This document shows, in pieces, positions 23,982 through 31,790 of a DNA stretch of 31,983 nucleotides (position 1 is its first letter; every line of letters starts with the position of its first letter). The DNA lies in the NCBI RefSeq assembly GCF_030146175.1, contig NZ_JASLCE010000118.1, positions 1-31,983 of the forward strand, given 5' to 3'. Origin of the DNA: Flavobacterium sp. (GTDB lineage: Bacteria; Bacteroidota; Bacteroidia; Flavobacteriales; Flavobacteriaceae). Made by a program: the position numbers and the translations under genes. The notes below the pieces were generated by a model. It was not told the DNA's origin. It searched no databases and was given only the letters and a program-made list of their open reading frames with translations.

Positions 23982-24283
23982 AATCTCCGCTATCTATAAA
24001 TAGACAACGGAGATATATAACCAACCACAAACTTTAAAATAAAAACAAACTTTCCTGCCCTAAACTGTATTGTCCCTAAACATTATATTCATAGCAATTT
24101 TTCCCTGACGTTTCCTCCCAAAAACCGGAAATACAGTTTATCCACTGCAGTTTTCGTACTCCGGGCAGAAAAGATGTAAATTAGTTTTTGCCTGGTAAAA
24201 GCCTGAATTAATACCGAAACAAACCCTAATTTCAGGGTATATACGAAGAGGTTGTATTTATGGTTTTAATAAAGTTGATTTTT
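23982..24283. other. 302-bp stretch without a gene, with nested inverted repeats
   Basis: No credible open frame is seen. A 7-bp stem ATCTCCG/CGGAGAT (23983-23989, 24008-24014) with an inner TCTAT/ATAGA stem follows the xre stop and may be a weak terminator, though without a T tract. Further on, TAAACTGTATT (24061-24071) is the exact complement of AATACAGTTTA (24130-24140), flanked by CTGCCC (24055-24060) and GGGCAG (24163-24168). A short ACCCT/AGGGT hairpin lies at 24223-24238. The rest is AT-rich and featureless. Confidence 0.5.
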
Positions 24284-24847
24284 TTACGATTTTTTTTTCG
24301 GCACAAAGCTATACTCCGGAATTTTCCCGGTTACGCCAACATAATTTTGTTCTAGTATTTCAAAATCACTGTCCCGATTTCCTGTCGGATAAAAAGGAGC
24401 TCCGATTTTTACTTCTTTTTTGCCATAATCAAAAGCAATCGGAATTATAGGTACACCTGCTTTTATAGCGATATAATAAAAGCCTGTTTTCCATTCGGTT
24501 ACTCTTTTTCGGGTTCCTTCCGGCGCTATAGCAAGTCGGAAAACGGATTTGTTTTCAAAAACTTTTGCTATTGCATCGACTTTATTTTCGTTTTTCTGAC
24601 GGTTTAATGGTGCGCCACCCATCCATCGGAAATAGAATCCAAATGGAAACGCGAATAATTCTTTTTTGGCGACAAAATTCATTTCCTGATTCATGATTCC
24701 ACGTGTAAAAACACCGAGGTAAAAGTCGTGCCAACTCGTATGTGGCACTACTATCATCACACATTTTTTGATTTCAGGAGCAATGGTTCCGTTAATCGAC
24801 CAGCCCATACACTTAAAGAAGATAAAACGATAAAGATTTTGTTTCAT
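24284..24847 (-). CDS. Lysophospholipid (1-acylglycerol-3-phosphate type) acyltransferase
   Basis: The 187-aa protein is a compact PlsC-type acyltransferase. Motif I is H36-TSWH-D41 (HxxxxD), motif II lies in FRWMGGAPLNRQ, and motif III is E110-GTR (APEGTRKR), followed by the P-rich strand AGVPIIPIAFDYG. It transfers acyl chains to a lysophospholipid or other alcohol at the membrane surface. At 187 residues it is shorter than PlsC (about 240), and lacks a clear N-terminal membrane helix, so the acceptor may not be lysophosphatidate. It is divergent from the methyltransferase gene with 56 bp between. Confidence 0.88.
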   Translation of the reverse strand: MKQNLYRFIFFKCMGWSINGTIAPEIKKCVMIVVPHTSWHDFYLGVFTRGIMNQEMNFVAKKELFAFPFGFYFRWMGGAPLNRQKNENKVDAIAKVFENKSVFRLAIAPEGTRKRVTEWKTGFYYIAIKAGVPIIPIAFDYGKKEVKIGAPFYPTGNRDSDFEILEQNYVGVTGKIPEYSFVPKKKS

Positions 24848-24903
24848 TTTAGAAAGTTTGCTGTAAAAATAGCATTATATTTACGAATAGAAAATGTTGC
24901 CAA

Positions 24904-25569
24904 ATGATATCGAAGAAACTGCTGAGTTACTTTATACCTATTAAAATTCACCAAAAAAAATCAGCAATCAATAAAAACCTGGAAGTTACCTGGACCAATG
25001 GTCAACTGGTAATGGATTCTAAAAATACCAATTACTCCTACGGTAGCTTACAGCGAATCCTCCGAAAAGGACTGCATTATATCGGTTTCGAAAGAATACG
25101 TAATTTTAAAAGCATCCTTGTTTTAGGTGTGGCTGGCGGTAGTGTGGTTAAAACACTAACGGATGAAATTGGTTTTAAAGGTAAAATTACCGGTGTGGAA
25201 CTCGATCCGGAAGCGATAGCACTGGCGAAACAATATTTTCAAATCGACAGTATTCCGAACTTTACGATCGTACAGGATGATGCTTTTGAGTTTGTTTTAA
25301 AAACCCGTGAAAAATACGATCTTATTATTATCGATGTGTTTCAGGATACCGTAATGCCTAATTTTTTATTTGAAGAATTTTTTATAAACAGGGTTAACTT
25401 TTTGCTTACTATAAATGGCTTTATCTTATTTAATACCATGGTTTTAAATAGTGATCATAAACAACGAAATAGTGATTATCGTTCGCGGTTTGATCCGAAT
25501 TATTCGGTACGCATGTATCCAAAAGTAGAAGATCACAACGAGCTGTTTACCATTAAAAAACTGGCCTGA
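24904..25569 (+). CDS. Spermidine synthase-like class I SAM-dependent methyltransferase
   Basis: The 221-aa protein has the spermidine-synthase-type Rossmann domain. Motif I is LVLGVAGGSVVKTL, the acidic ribose-binding residue is in TGVELDPEAI, and motif II includes DDAFEFV followed by YDLIIIDVF. The short N-terminal beta domain of true SpeE and the aminopropyl-specific Asp motif (GGGDG) are not evident: the glycine loop reads GVAGGS. It is therefore likely a related methyltransferase-fold protein of unknown substrate. The AraC regulator gene begins 2 bp later, so the two are co-transcribed. Confidence 0.8.
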   Translation: MISKKLLSYFIPIKIHQKKSAINKNLEVTWTNGQLVMDSKNTNYSYGSLQRILRKGLHYIGFERIRNFKSILVLGVAGGSVVKTLTDEIGFKGKITGVELDPEAIALAKQYFQIDSIPNFTIVQDDAFEFVLKTREKYDLIIIDVFQDTVMPNFLFEEFFINRVNFLLTINGFILFNTMVLNSDHKQRNSDYRSRFDPNYSVRMYPKVEDHNELFTIKKLA

Positions 25570-25571
25570 TT

Positions 25572-26459
25572 ATGCTAACAAATACCATCACACTTGAAAT
25601 TAAAAAAGCCTCAAAAGAAAGTACACCCATACTAACTACGGAAATTTCAATTGCTGATCAAAGTTGGCCATTGCATACCAATTATTTTGCGATTCTATGG
25701 ATTCACAGTGGAAAAGGAATGGTAGAAACCGACCTGATGAAAGTCCCTTATGCCGAAAATGAAATCTATTGTTTTAATACCTATCAGGCATTTGCGCTAC
25801 ATTCAAAAGGGATGACTAATGCTACACTCCTATTATTTCATGCCAATTTCTTTTGTATTGAAACCTATCATCATCAGGTAGGCTGTAATGGCGTATTGTT
25901 TAACAATAGTTATGCAACATCTAAAATTGCTATTCCCGCCAAAGATCGTAATGAGTTGCTAACGTTATTCCAAAACATCAAAAGCGAAATTAAAGAAGCG
26001 GAACTGGCTTCAAATGAACTTGTTTTTTCCTACCTTAAGATATTCCTGATCAAATTGACACGTTTAAAAAGCGAAACGGAAACGCTTGTTTCTCCCGATA
26101 TTCCAACGCTCCCCGATTATCTACTGCAATTGACTGATCTGATTAACAAACATTTTCAGTCGCAACACCAACCGGCTTTTTATGCCGAAAAATTAAATAC
26201 TACGGTTAAAACCCTTAGCACGGCAACCAAACAATATTATCAAAAAACCGTTTCGGCACTGGTAATCGAAAAACTGATCCTAAAAGCCAAATGGGAATTA
26301 TTACACACCAATACGCAAATTAAAACCATCGCTTCCGATCTGGGATTTAAAGACGAATACTATTTTAGTCGGTTTTTTAAAAAACATATCGGACTCTCAC
26401 CCAAACACTTCCGGGAAGAAGAATGGAAAATCCGAAAAGGATTTTTGTCCATTCCTTAG
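25572..26459 (+). CDS. AraC family transcriptional regulator
   Basis: The 295-aa protein has an N-terminal cupin-like effector domain (about 15-150; the strand ILWIHSGKGMVE is typical) and a C-terminal pair of helix-turn-helix motifs (about 190-290). The second HTH carries the signature IKTIASDLGFKDEYYFSRFF followed by KKHIGLSPKHFRE. It starts 2 bp after the methyltransferase gene. The last 12 bp of its coding region hold one copy of a direct repeat whose second copy lies before the DUF417 gene, so it probably controls that gene. The pairing recalls RclR (AraC type) with RclC (DUF417) in enterics. Confidence 0.93.
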   Translation: MLTNTITLEIKKASKESTPILTTEISIADQSWPLHTNYFAILWIHSGKGMVETDLMKVPYAENEIYCFNTYQAFALHSKGMTNATLLLFHANFFCIETYHHQVGCNGVLFNNSYATSKIAIPAKDRNELLTLFQNIKSEIKEAELASNELVFSYLKIFLIKLTRLKSETETLVSPDIPTLPDYLLQLTDLINKHFQSQHQPAFYAEKLNTTVKTLSTATKQYYQKTVSALVIEKLILKAKWELLHTNTQIKTIASDLGFKDEYYFSRFFKKHIGLSPKHFREEEWKIRKGFLSIP

Positions 26460-26474
26460 CCCTTTTTGTTCATT
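26442..26474 (+). promoter_or_regulatory. Candidate AraC-type operator: 12-bp direct repeats 21 bp apart
   Basis: TTTTTGTCCATT (26442-26453) and TTTTTGTTCATT (26463-26474) agree at 11 of 12 positions with starts exactly 21 bp apart, two helical turns. The second copy would lie next to the -33 region of the DUF417 gene. Confidence 0.6.
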
Positions 26475-26495
26475 TTCTGTTTAAACAATAAGCCG

Positions 26496-26503
26496 GATCT
26501 TTG
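26496..26503 (+). promoter_or_regulatory. Candidate -7 element (GATCTTTG) of the DUF417 gene
   Basis: GATCTTTG matches TAnnTTTG in all but the first base (seven of eight if n positions are counted). It lies 24 bp before the start codon. No good TTG is found at the normal distance, as expected for an activator-dependent promoter. Confidence 0.4.
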
Positions 26504-26527
26504 TCTTATAATCTAAAAATCATCATT

Positions 26528-27094
26528 ATGGACAAATTATTTGAATATGCGGCCCGTTTACAGCAAACCGGAATCCAGTTAACGCGAATTGGTTTAATTG
26601 TGGTTTTAATCTGGATTGGCGGATTAAAAGCCTTTCGTTATGAAGCCAATGGAATCGTTCCGTTTGTTGCGAATAGTCCGTTTATGAATTTCTTCTATCA
26701 TTATGATACTCCGGATTATAAAACTCATATGAATAAGGAGGGCGAATACAAGCCGGACAATATAGCCTGGCATAAGGAAAATAATACCTATGCCTTTTCG
26801 TATGGTTTAGGCGCTTTGATTGTTGGAATCGGAATACTGATCGCATTGTACCCTATAGCACCCGGCATATCGGCTGTAGGGAGTTTTCTGGCTTTTGGAA
26901 TGTCATTTGTAACTTTATCCTTTCTGATTACCACACCGGAAGCCTGGGTTCCTGATTTGGGAGATGCAGAACACGGATTTCCGTATCTGAGCGGTGCCGG
27001 ACGATTGGTGATCAAAGATGCGATTATGATGGGTGCGGCATTGGTAACCATGAGTCAGGCGGCTCATCGCTATCTGGAATTAAAAAAGAAGTAA
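26528..27094 (+). CDS. DUF417 family inner-membrane protein (YkgB/RclC-like)
   Basis: I use the ATG at 26528 (188 aa); the open frame begins earlier with a TTG inside the promoter. Four membrane helices are visible (about 20-36, 92-110, 115-138, 162-182). Landmarks of the family are LIWIGGLKAFRYEANGIVP near the first helix, PFMNFFYH and TTPEAWVPDLG before the last helix. In E. coli the homologue RclC is part of the reactive-chlorine resistance set under the AraC-type RclR. The adjacent AraC gene and repeat pair fit that picture, but no RclA or RclB homologue is in this window. Confidence 0.86.
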   Translation: MDKLFEYAARLQQTGIQLTRIGLIVVLIWIGGLKAFRYEANGIVPFVANSPFMNFFYHYDTPDYKTHMNKEGEYKPDNIAWHKENNTYAFSYGLGALIVGIGILIALYPIAPGISAVGSFLAFGMSFVTLSFLITTPEAWVPDLGDAEHGFPYLSGAGRLVIKDAIMMGAALVTMSQAAHRYLELKKK

Positions 27095-27228
27095 ATCGTT
27101 AATTGCTGTTCGATTTTCGGAGTCAATCGAGACGCGCTGTAAAAGACTACAAAAAATCATAAAATAAAGTACACTTTGGTAAGCTTTTTGATAGGATTTG
27201 TTTTAAATAACAATAAAAACAAAAAATT

Positions 27229-27999
27229 ATGATGAAAAAACCTTTAACATCGTTGGTATTCGTCGCTCTATTGTCGCTCACCGCTTGTAAAAAAACAGCA
27301 AATACGGCAAAAGAAACGTCTGCTGCCGACAGTACACAAGTAACCAGAACAGTTTCGGGTATGTATGAAGGTGTTTTACCATGCGCTGATTGTCCCGGAA
27401 TTGAAACAACAGTGGCCTTTAATGACGATGCCACCGTTTCGAAAACCATTCTGTATCAGGATCGGGATAAAACCAGCGAAACCGAAAAGGGAAACTGGAA
27501 ATTAAACGGACCTTATGTGGAAGTTACTTTCGCGGACAATCAAAAAGAATTTTACCTGATTAAAACCGATAGTACCATTGCAGTACTCGATCAGGACAAA
27601 AAAGAAGTACAAACAGATCTGGCATCGCATTATATTTTGTCGAAAGAAAAACCGTTGGAACCGAAAACGCTTAACGGAAACTATATTCAGGGTGAAGTTG
27701 GAAAAGGTTATTATCAGACATTATCCTTAACGAATACAGCCGATAACGAATTTGATGTGGCAGTAACTTTTAAAGCAGCAACTAAAAAAGGCTGTGAATT
27801 TAAAGGAAAAGGTGTTTTGGTTAACAACCGTATTGAGGTTAATTTAAAAGATAATAATCCCGATTTAAAAGCGATTATGACCATTTCGTTTGACGGTAAA
27901 ACAGCAACAGTGTCTACTTCTAAATTTAACGAACGTTACGACCTGATGTATTTCTGCGGTGGCGGCGGTACTTTAGGTGGTGATTACAACCGGGAATAA
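27229..27999 (+). CDS. NlpE-like lipoprotein with extra C-terminal domain
   Basis: The 256-aa precursor has a lipoprotein signal with lipid-modified C20 (SLTAC). A second in-frame ATG one codon later is equally possible. Residues about 43-140 are an NlpE N-terminal (copper resistance/surface sensing) domain with the CxxC motif C52-ADC55 in VLPCADCPGIET. The C-terminal about 100 residues, from about 150, are not the usual NlpE OB domain: they hold two Cys (KKGCEFKGKG and YFCGGGGTLGGDY) that could form a disulfide. In E. coli NlpE signals to CpxA; no Cpx-like system is adjacent here. The gene is monocistronic. Confidence 0.8.
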   Translation: MMKKPLTSLVFVALLSLTACKKTANTAKETSAADSTQVTRTVSGMYEGVLPCADCPGIETTVAFNDDATVSKTILYQDRDKTSETEKGNWKLNGPYVEVTFADNQKEFYLIKTDSTIAVLDQDKKEVQTDLASHYILSKEKPLEPKTLNGNYIQGEVGKGYYQTLSLTNTADNEFDVAVTFKAATKKGCEFKGKGVLVNNRIEVNLKDNNPDLKAIMTISFDGKTATVSTSKFNERYDLMYFCGGGGTLGGDYNRE

Positions 28000-28023
28000 A
28001 GAAAAAAAGAACAATACGCTAAC

Positions 28024-28052
28024 AAAAAAGGAGAATTAATTCTCCTTTTTTT
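28024..28052. terminator. Bidirectional terminator between NlpE-like and kdsB genes
   Basis: A perfect 12-bp stem (six A, GGAGAA, then TTAA loop and its complement) with T tails on both strands. It lies 24 bp past the NlpE-like stop and overlaps the kdsB stop codon. Confidence 0.9.
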
Positions 28053-28782
28053 ATTTTATGATCATTTTACGTGCTTTTTCCAAATCTTCCGGAGTATCAA
28101 TTCCAATTCCAACATGGGACGTTTCGACCATTCGGATGCGTTTTCCATATTCAAGATAGCGCAATTGTTCCAGTTTTTCAGAGGCCTCTAATGAAAGCAT
28201 CGGCAAACGGTAGAAATCCAGTAAGGCTTCCTTGCGGAATGCATAAATCCCGATATGTTGCCTGTATCGTACGCCTACATTTGTTTCGCGCGGATATGGT
28301 ATTACGGAACGGGAAAAATACAAGGCAAAACCTTTTTGATCGACGATGACTTTTACATTATTCGGATTTTCAATTTCTTTTATATCAGTAATTTCCCGCA
28401 TCACTGAAGCCAGATCAACCGCTTTTTCGGTATCGTTTCTAAAAACATCCAAAACTTTTTCCAGCGGTTCTTTGTTGATAAACGGTTCGTCACCCTGTAC
28501 ATTGACTACAATGTCAACGTCCATGTTTTCAACAGCTTCGGCAATCCGGTCGCTACCACTTTCGTGTTCTTTGATGCTCATAATCGCCTTACCGCCATTT
28601 GAAACAATTTCCTGAAAAATCAGATCGGAATCGGTAACCACAAAAACGTCATCAAATAAATTTGTTTGCAGCGCACTTTCGTAGGTTCTTAAAATCACCG
28701 TTTTACCGCCTAAATCCTGCATTAATTTAGCAGGAAAACGCGTTGAAGCATATCGCGCCGGAATTACAGCTATTATTTTCAT
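28051..28782 (-). CDS. kdsB: 3-deoxy-manno-octulosonate cytidylyltransferase (CMP-KDO synthetase)
   Basis: KdsB (243 aa) activates KDO with CTP for lipopolysaccharide inner-core synthesis in the cytoplasm. Family landmarks are [18 protein letters not shown] (nucleotide loop), [12 protein letters not shown], the [12 protein letters not shown] motif that binds [13 protein letters not shown] and the C-terminal [13 protein letters not shown]. Length and motif set are normal. It is a single-gene unit, with the next gene upstream 34 bp away on the same strand. Confidence 0.98.
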   Translation of the reverse strand: MKIIAVIPARYASTRFPAKLMQDLGGKTVILRTYESALQTNLFDDVFVVTDSDLIFQEIVSNGGKAIMSIKEHESGSDRIAEAVENMDVDIVVNVQGDEPFINKEPLEKVLDVFRNDTEKAVDLASVMREITDIKEIENPNNVKVIVDQKGFALYFSRSVIPYPRETNVGVRYRQHIGIYAFRKEALLDFYRLPMLSLEASEKLEQLRYLEYGKRIRMVETSHVGIGIDTPEDLEKARKMIIK

Positions 28783-28816
28783 AGTATGTTTTCTGTTTAA
28801 AATCTAAAAATACAAA

Positions 28817-30241
28817 TCAATCTTCAAAATACTCGTCCTTAAAGCCAATAAGGTATAATTTGTCTTTGGCTCGTGTCATGGCCGTATACAACCAGCGAAT
28901 ATAATCTCTATTTATACCTTCGGGCAAATAGGGTTGTTCAATAAAAACCGTATTCCACTGGCCACCTTGCGATTTATGACAGGTAATGGCATAGGAAAAC
29001 TTAACCTGAAGTGCATTAAAATACGGATTGGCCTTTACTTTCTGCAATTTGCGATACTGTGTACGCTCGTCTTCATAATCCAGTAAGACTTCCTGATATA
29101 ATAAATTGGACTGTTCGTACGTTAACGATGGCGATTCGCTTGTGATCGTATCGAGAATTAATACGGTTTCGAACGGAATCTGATTTGGATAATCGACCAT
29201 TCGGATTTTTACTTTGGCAAATTTGAATCCGTATAGTTCCTGAATTTTAAAAATTTCGAGAATCTCAATAATATCACCATTTGCGATAAAACCGGCTTCA
29301 TCGGAATCCTTAAGCCAGAAATAATTGTTTTTCACCACCATCATAAAATCGCCTGCCGACAATTCGCTTTCTTTGTCCAAAATACGCGAACGAATCTGCT
29401 GGTTGTACTGATTGGCTCTTTTATTGGAGCGTACGATAAATGCGGTATCTTCGATGCTATAATTACTGTAAGCCTGGTGAATCGCATCTTGTATATCATA
29501 GCCATCCGTTAATCGGATAATATCTTTAAAACCGCGTAATCGGAATTGAAACGAATCGATAAACTGCGATTTTAGAATTTCCCGTAATTCGGTGGCATTA
29601 AATAAAATTCCCGATTTTTCCTCCTGTCGCATTACTTCATCCAGCTCGATATGCTGTATTTCCATGCTATAATTCATTGCCAGTCCGTCGATATTTAAAG
29701 CCGGACTAACGTCCATATTCACCGGTGGCAACTGCGCCGTATCCCCTACCAGGATCATTTTGCATTTATAACCCGAATAAATATAAAGAATCAAATCATC
29801 CAATAACGAACCATTTTCATACATACCCGAATCGCTATTCGCATCGGAAATCATCGAAGCCTCGTCGACGATAAACACCGTATTTTTAAACTTATTCGGT
29901 TGCATCGTAAAATGGACGCCTCCACCACTTCCTTTTTTGGGGAAATAAATACGTTTATGAATGGTAAACGCCGGTTTTTGAGAATAATTGGAAATCACTT
30001 TTGCTGCTCGTCCCGTAGGCGCCAGCAATACATATTTTTTACTAACGTCTTTCAGTTGGTTGACAATAGTAGAAATCACCGTTGTTTTTCCTGTTCCGGC
30101 ATAACCTTTAAGTAGAAAAATTTCATCTTCATTTTCGTTTGTAATAAAATCGGCTATTTTCTGAAAAAAGATATCCTGTTTTTGCGTTGGCAAATAGGGA
30201 AAGTTTTGTTTTAAAGCATTATAAAATTTACCGGAATTCAT
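28817..30241 (-). CDS. RecD2/Pif1-like ATP-dependent DNA helicase (AAA family ATPase)
   Basis: I use the ATG at 30241 (474 aa); the longer frame starts inside the promoter. This is a superfamily 1B helicase: Walker A is GYAGTGKTTV, motif Ia is LLAPTGRAAKVI, motif II is VDEASMI, motif III is LVGDTAQLPPV, and the C-terminal UvrD_C_2 part carries YAITCHKSQGGQWNTVFIE and motif VI TAMTRAKDKLYL. There is no RecD-type N-terminal domain, so it is a compact stand-alone helicase, common in Bacteroidota. It may act in repair or replication; the exact role is not known. Confidence 0.92.
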   Translation of the reverse strand: MNSGKFYNALKQNFPYLPTQKQDIFFQKIADFITNENEDEIFLLKGYAGTGKTTVISTIVNQLKDVSKKYVLLAPTGRAAKVISNYSQKPAFTIHKRIYFPKKGSGGGVHFTMQPNKFKNTVFIVDEASMISDANSDSGMYENGSLLDDLILYIYSGYKCKMILVGDTAQLPPVNMDVSPALNIDGLAMNYSMEIQHIELDEVMRQEEKSGILFNATELREILKSQFIDSFQFRLRGFKDIIRLTDGYDIQDAIHQAYSNYSIEDTAFIVRSNKRANQYNQQIRSRILDKESELSAGDFMMVVKNNYFWLKDSDEAGFIANGDIIEILEIFKIQELYGFKFAKVKIRMVDYPNQIPFETVLILDTITSESPSLTYEQSNLLYQEVLLDYEDERTQYRKLQKVKANPYFNALQVKFSYAITCHKSQGGQWNTVFIEQPYLPEGINRDYIRWLYTAMTRAKDKLYLIGFKDEYFED

Positions 30242-30304
30242 GAAAACCAAAATAACATATTGAAGTTGTGAAACCCGCGTGGCTACTACAACGGAAAAGA
30301 AGTC

Positions 30305-30312
30305 CAAAGATA
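30305..30312 (-). promoter_or_regulatory. Candidate -7 element (TATCTTTG) of the helicase gene
   Basis: On the minus strand TATCTTTG fits TAnnTTTG. A TTG (minus, 30331-30329) is 16 bp upstream, slightly shorter than the consensus spacing. Confidence 0.55.
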
Positions 30313-30356
30313 CATACCTTTTTTATCCCAAATCGGTTTCCGTTGCAAAAAAAATG

Positions 30357-30364
30357 TAAATTTG
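30357..30364 (+). promoter_or_regulatory. Candidate -7 element (TAAATTTG) of the DUF3822-rsmD unit
   Basis: TAAATTTG fits TAnnTTTG and lies 22 bp before the DUF3822 start codon. The -33 position reads TTT at a spacing of 17 bp. Confidence 0.5.
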
Positions 30365-30386
30365 CTATCAATTACGATTCCATATA

Positions 30387-31196
30387 ATGTCATCAACAGC
30401 CACGATAGCTTTGAAAAACTATAAAAAATTGTCCCTTCAGGTCGCTCCAAACGGGTTTTCATTTTGTGTTACCGACACACTGAATGACCGTATTCTGGAA
30501 TTACAGTCCGTTGCGTTTAATTATACCCAATCGCTGGAAGATCAATTATGGAGAACATTTGTAGACTATCCTGCGTTAACGCGGCATTATGACGACATCG
30601 TGGTTTTGCACGACAATAATTTTAGCACTTTCGTACCCAAGGCGCTTTTTGACGAAAATTTCCTGGGAAGCTATCTGCAATACAACACCAAAGTATTTGA
30701 ATCCGATTTTTTTGCTTTTGATGAAATCGAGGTTCACGAAATGAACAATGTGTATGTTCCGTTTGTAAATGCGAACAATTTCCTGATTGATCAGTTTGGA
30801 AGTTTTGAGTATAAAAACAGTAACACTCCTTTGGTTTCGGCTTTGCTGGATTTATCGCGGAATAAAGAAGAAAAGCAGATTTTTGTTCATATTCAAAATA
30901 CTCATTTTGAAATAATTATAACGCATAATTTAAAGTTATTGTTGTTTAATTCTTTTGAGTATAAAACACCCGAAGATTTTGTATATTATCTGTTGTTTAC
31001 CCTCGAACAATTACAGCTCAATCCGGAAACGGTAGCCGTAAATCTGTTGGGTAAAATAACTACGGATCATCCCTGCTATGAAATTGCCTATCGCTATGTG
31101 CGCAACATAGCGTTGTTAAATACACAAGCCTTACAAGAACGCTATTCCCTCGAAGAAAATAGTATTTTAGAAAATTTTATCCTCCTTCATTCATGA
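30387..31196 (+). CDS. DUF3822 family protein
   Basis: The 269-aa soluble protein belongs to DUF3822, a Bacteroidota family of unknown function that is usually encoded directly before rsmD, as here. Landmarks are the N-terminal KLSLQVAPNGFSFCV, the central YVPFVNANNFLIDQFGSFEY and the strand pairs IFVHIQNTHFEIIITHN and LLLFNSFEYKTPEDFVYYLLF, which together suggest an actin/ASKHA-like fold lacking a clear phosphate loop. Its stop overlaps the rsmD start by 4 bp, so the two are translationally coupled. A role linked to ribosome methylation is only inferred from context. Confidence 0.88.
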   Translation: MSSTATIALKNYKKLSLQVAPNGFSFCVTDTLNDRILELQSVAFNYTQSLEDQLWRTFVDYPALTRHYDDIVVLHDNNFSTFVPKALFDENFLGSYLQYNTKVFESDFFAFDEIEVHEMNNVYVPFVNANNFLIDQFGSFEYKNSNTPLVSALLDLSRNKEEKQIFVHIQNTHFEIIITHNLKLLLFNSFEYKTPEDFVYYLLFTLEQLQLNPETVAVNLLGKITTDHPCYEIAYRYVRNIALLNTQALQERYSLEENSILENFILLHS

Positions 31197-31780
31197 GAAT
31201 AATTTCCGGAAAATATAAAGGAAGACGTATCAATCCTCCGAAAAATTTACCTGTCCGACCGACAACCGATATGTCGAAAGAATCCCTGTTTAATATATTG
31301 AACAATTATTTTAATTTTTCAGAATTACGGGTTCTGGATTTGTTTGCCGGTACCGGAAACATCAGTTATGAATTTGCGTCCCGCGGTTCCGGACCGATAA
31401 CCAGTGTTGATGGTGATTACGGCTGTGTTACGTTTATCAAAAAAACGGCCAAGGAATTTGACTTTGATATTACAGCGATCAAAAGCGACGTATTTAAATT
31501 CCTGGAAAAAAGCAAAGCAACTTTTGATATTATTTTTGCCGATCCGCCATACGGAATGGAGCAAAAGGACTTTGAACGCATTGTTAGCCTGGTATTTGAA
31601 AACGAATTACTGGAAGAAGATGGCATGATGATCATTGAACATTCCAAGCATACTCCTATTAGTCATATGGCTAACTTTTCTTTTTTGAAAAATTATGGTG
31701 GTTCGGTGTTTTCCTTTTTTGAATTGGAAAACAATGCGGAAGAAGATGTAACCGACGAAGAAGACGAATTTGACAGTTAA
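31193..31780 (+). CDS. rsmD: 16S rRNA (guanine966-N2)-methyltransferase
   Basis: RsmD (195 aa) is a SAM-dependent methyltransferase that modifies G966 of 16S rRNA in the 30S subunit. The start MRIISGKYKGRRINPP and RPTTDMSKESLFNIL are family hallmarks, motif I is VLDLFAGTGNISYE, and the catalytic motif IV is D117-PPY (FADPPYG). The acidic C-terminal tail (EEDVTDEEDEF) is a lineage extra. It overlaps the DUF3822 gene by 4 bp and ends 10 bp from the convergent rnpB gene. Confidence 0.96.
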   Translation: MRIISGKYKGRRINPPKNLPVRPTTDMSKESLFNILNNYFNFSELRVLDLFAGTGNISYEFASRGSGPITSVDGDYGCVTFIKKTAKEFDFDITAIKSDVFKFLEKSKATFDIIFADPPYGMEQKDFERIVSLVFENELLEEDGMMIIEHSKHTPISHMANFSFLKNYGGSVFSFFELENNAEEDVTDEEDEFDS

Positions 31781-31790
31781 AATAAAAAAA

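Noticed and set aside
24904..25569. True spermidine synthase (speE)
   Set aside because: The glycine loop and aminopropyl-transfer motifs are not those of SpeE and the protein is short; a related methyltransferase-fold protein is a safer call.
27111..27130. CGATT/AATCG hairpin after the DUF417 gene as its terminator
   Set aside because: The stem is only 5 bp and is not followed by a T tract.
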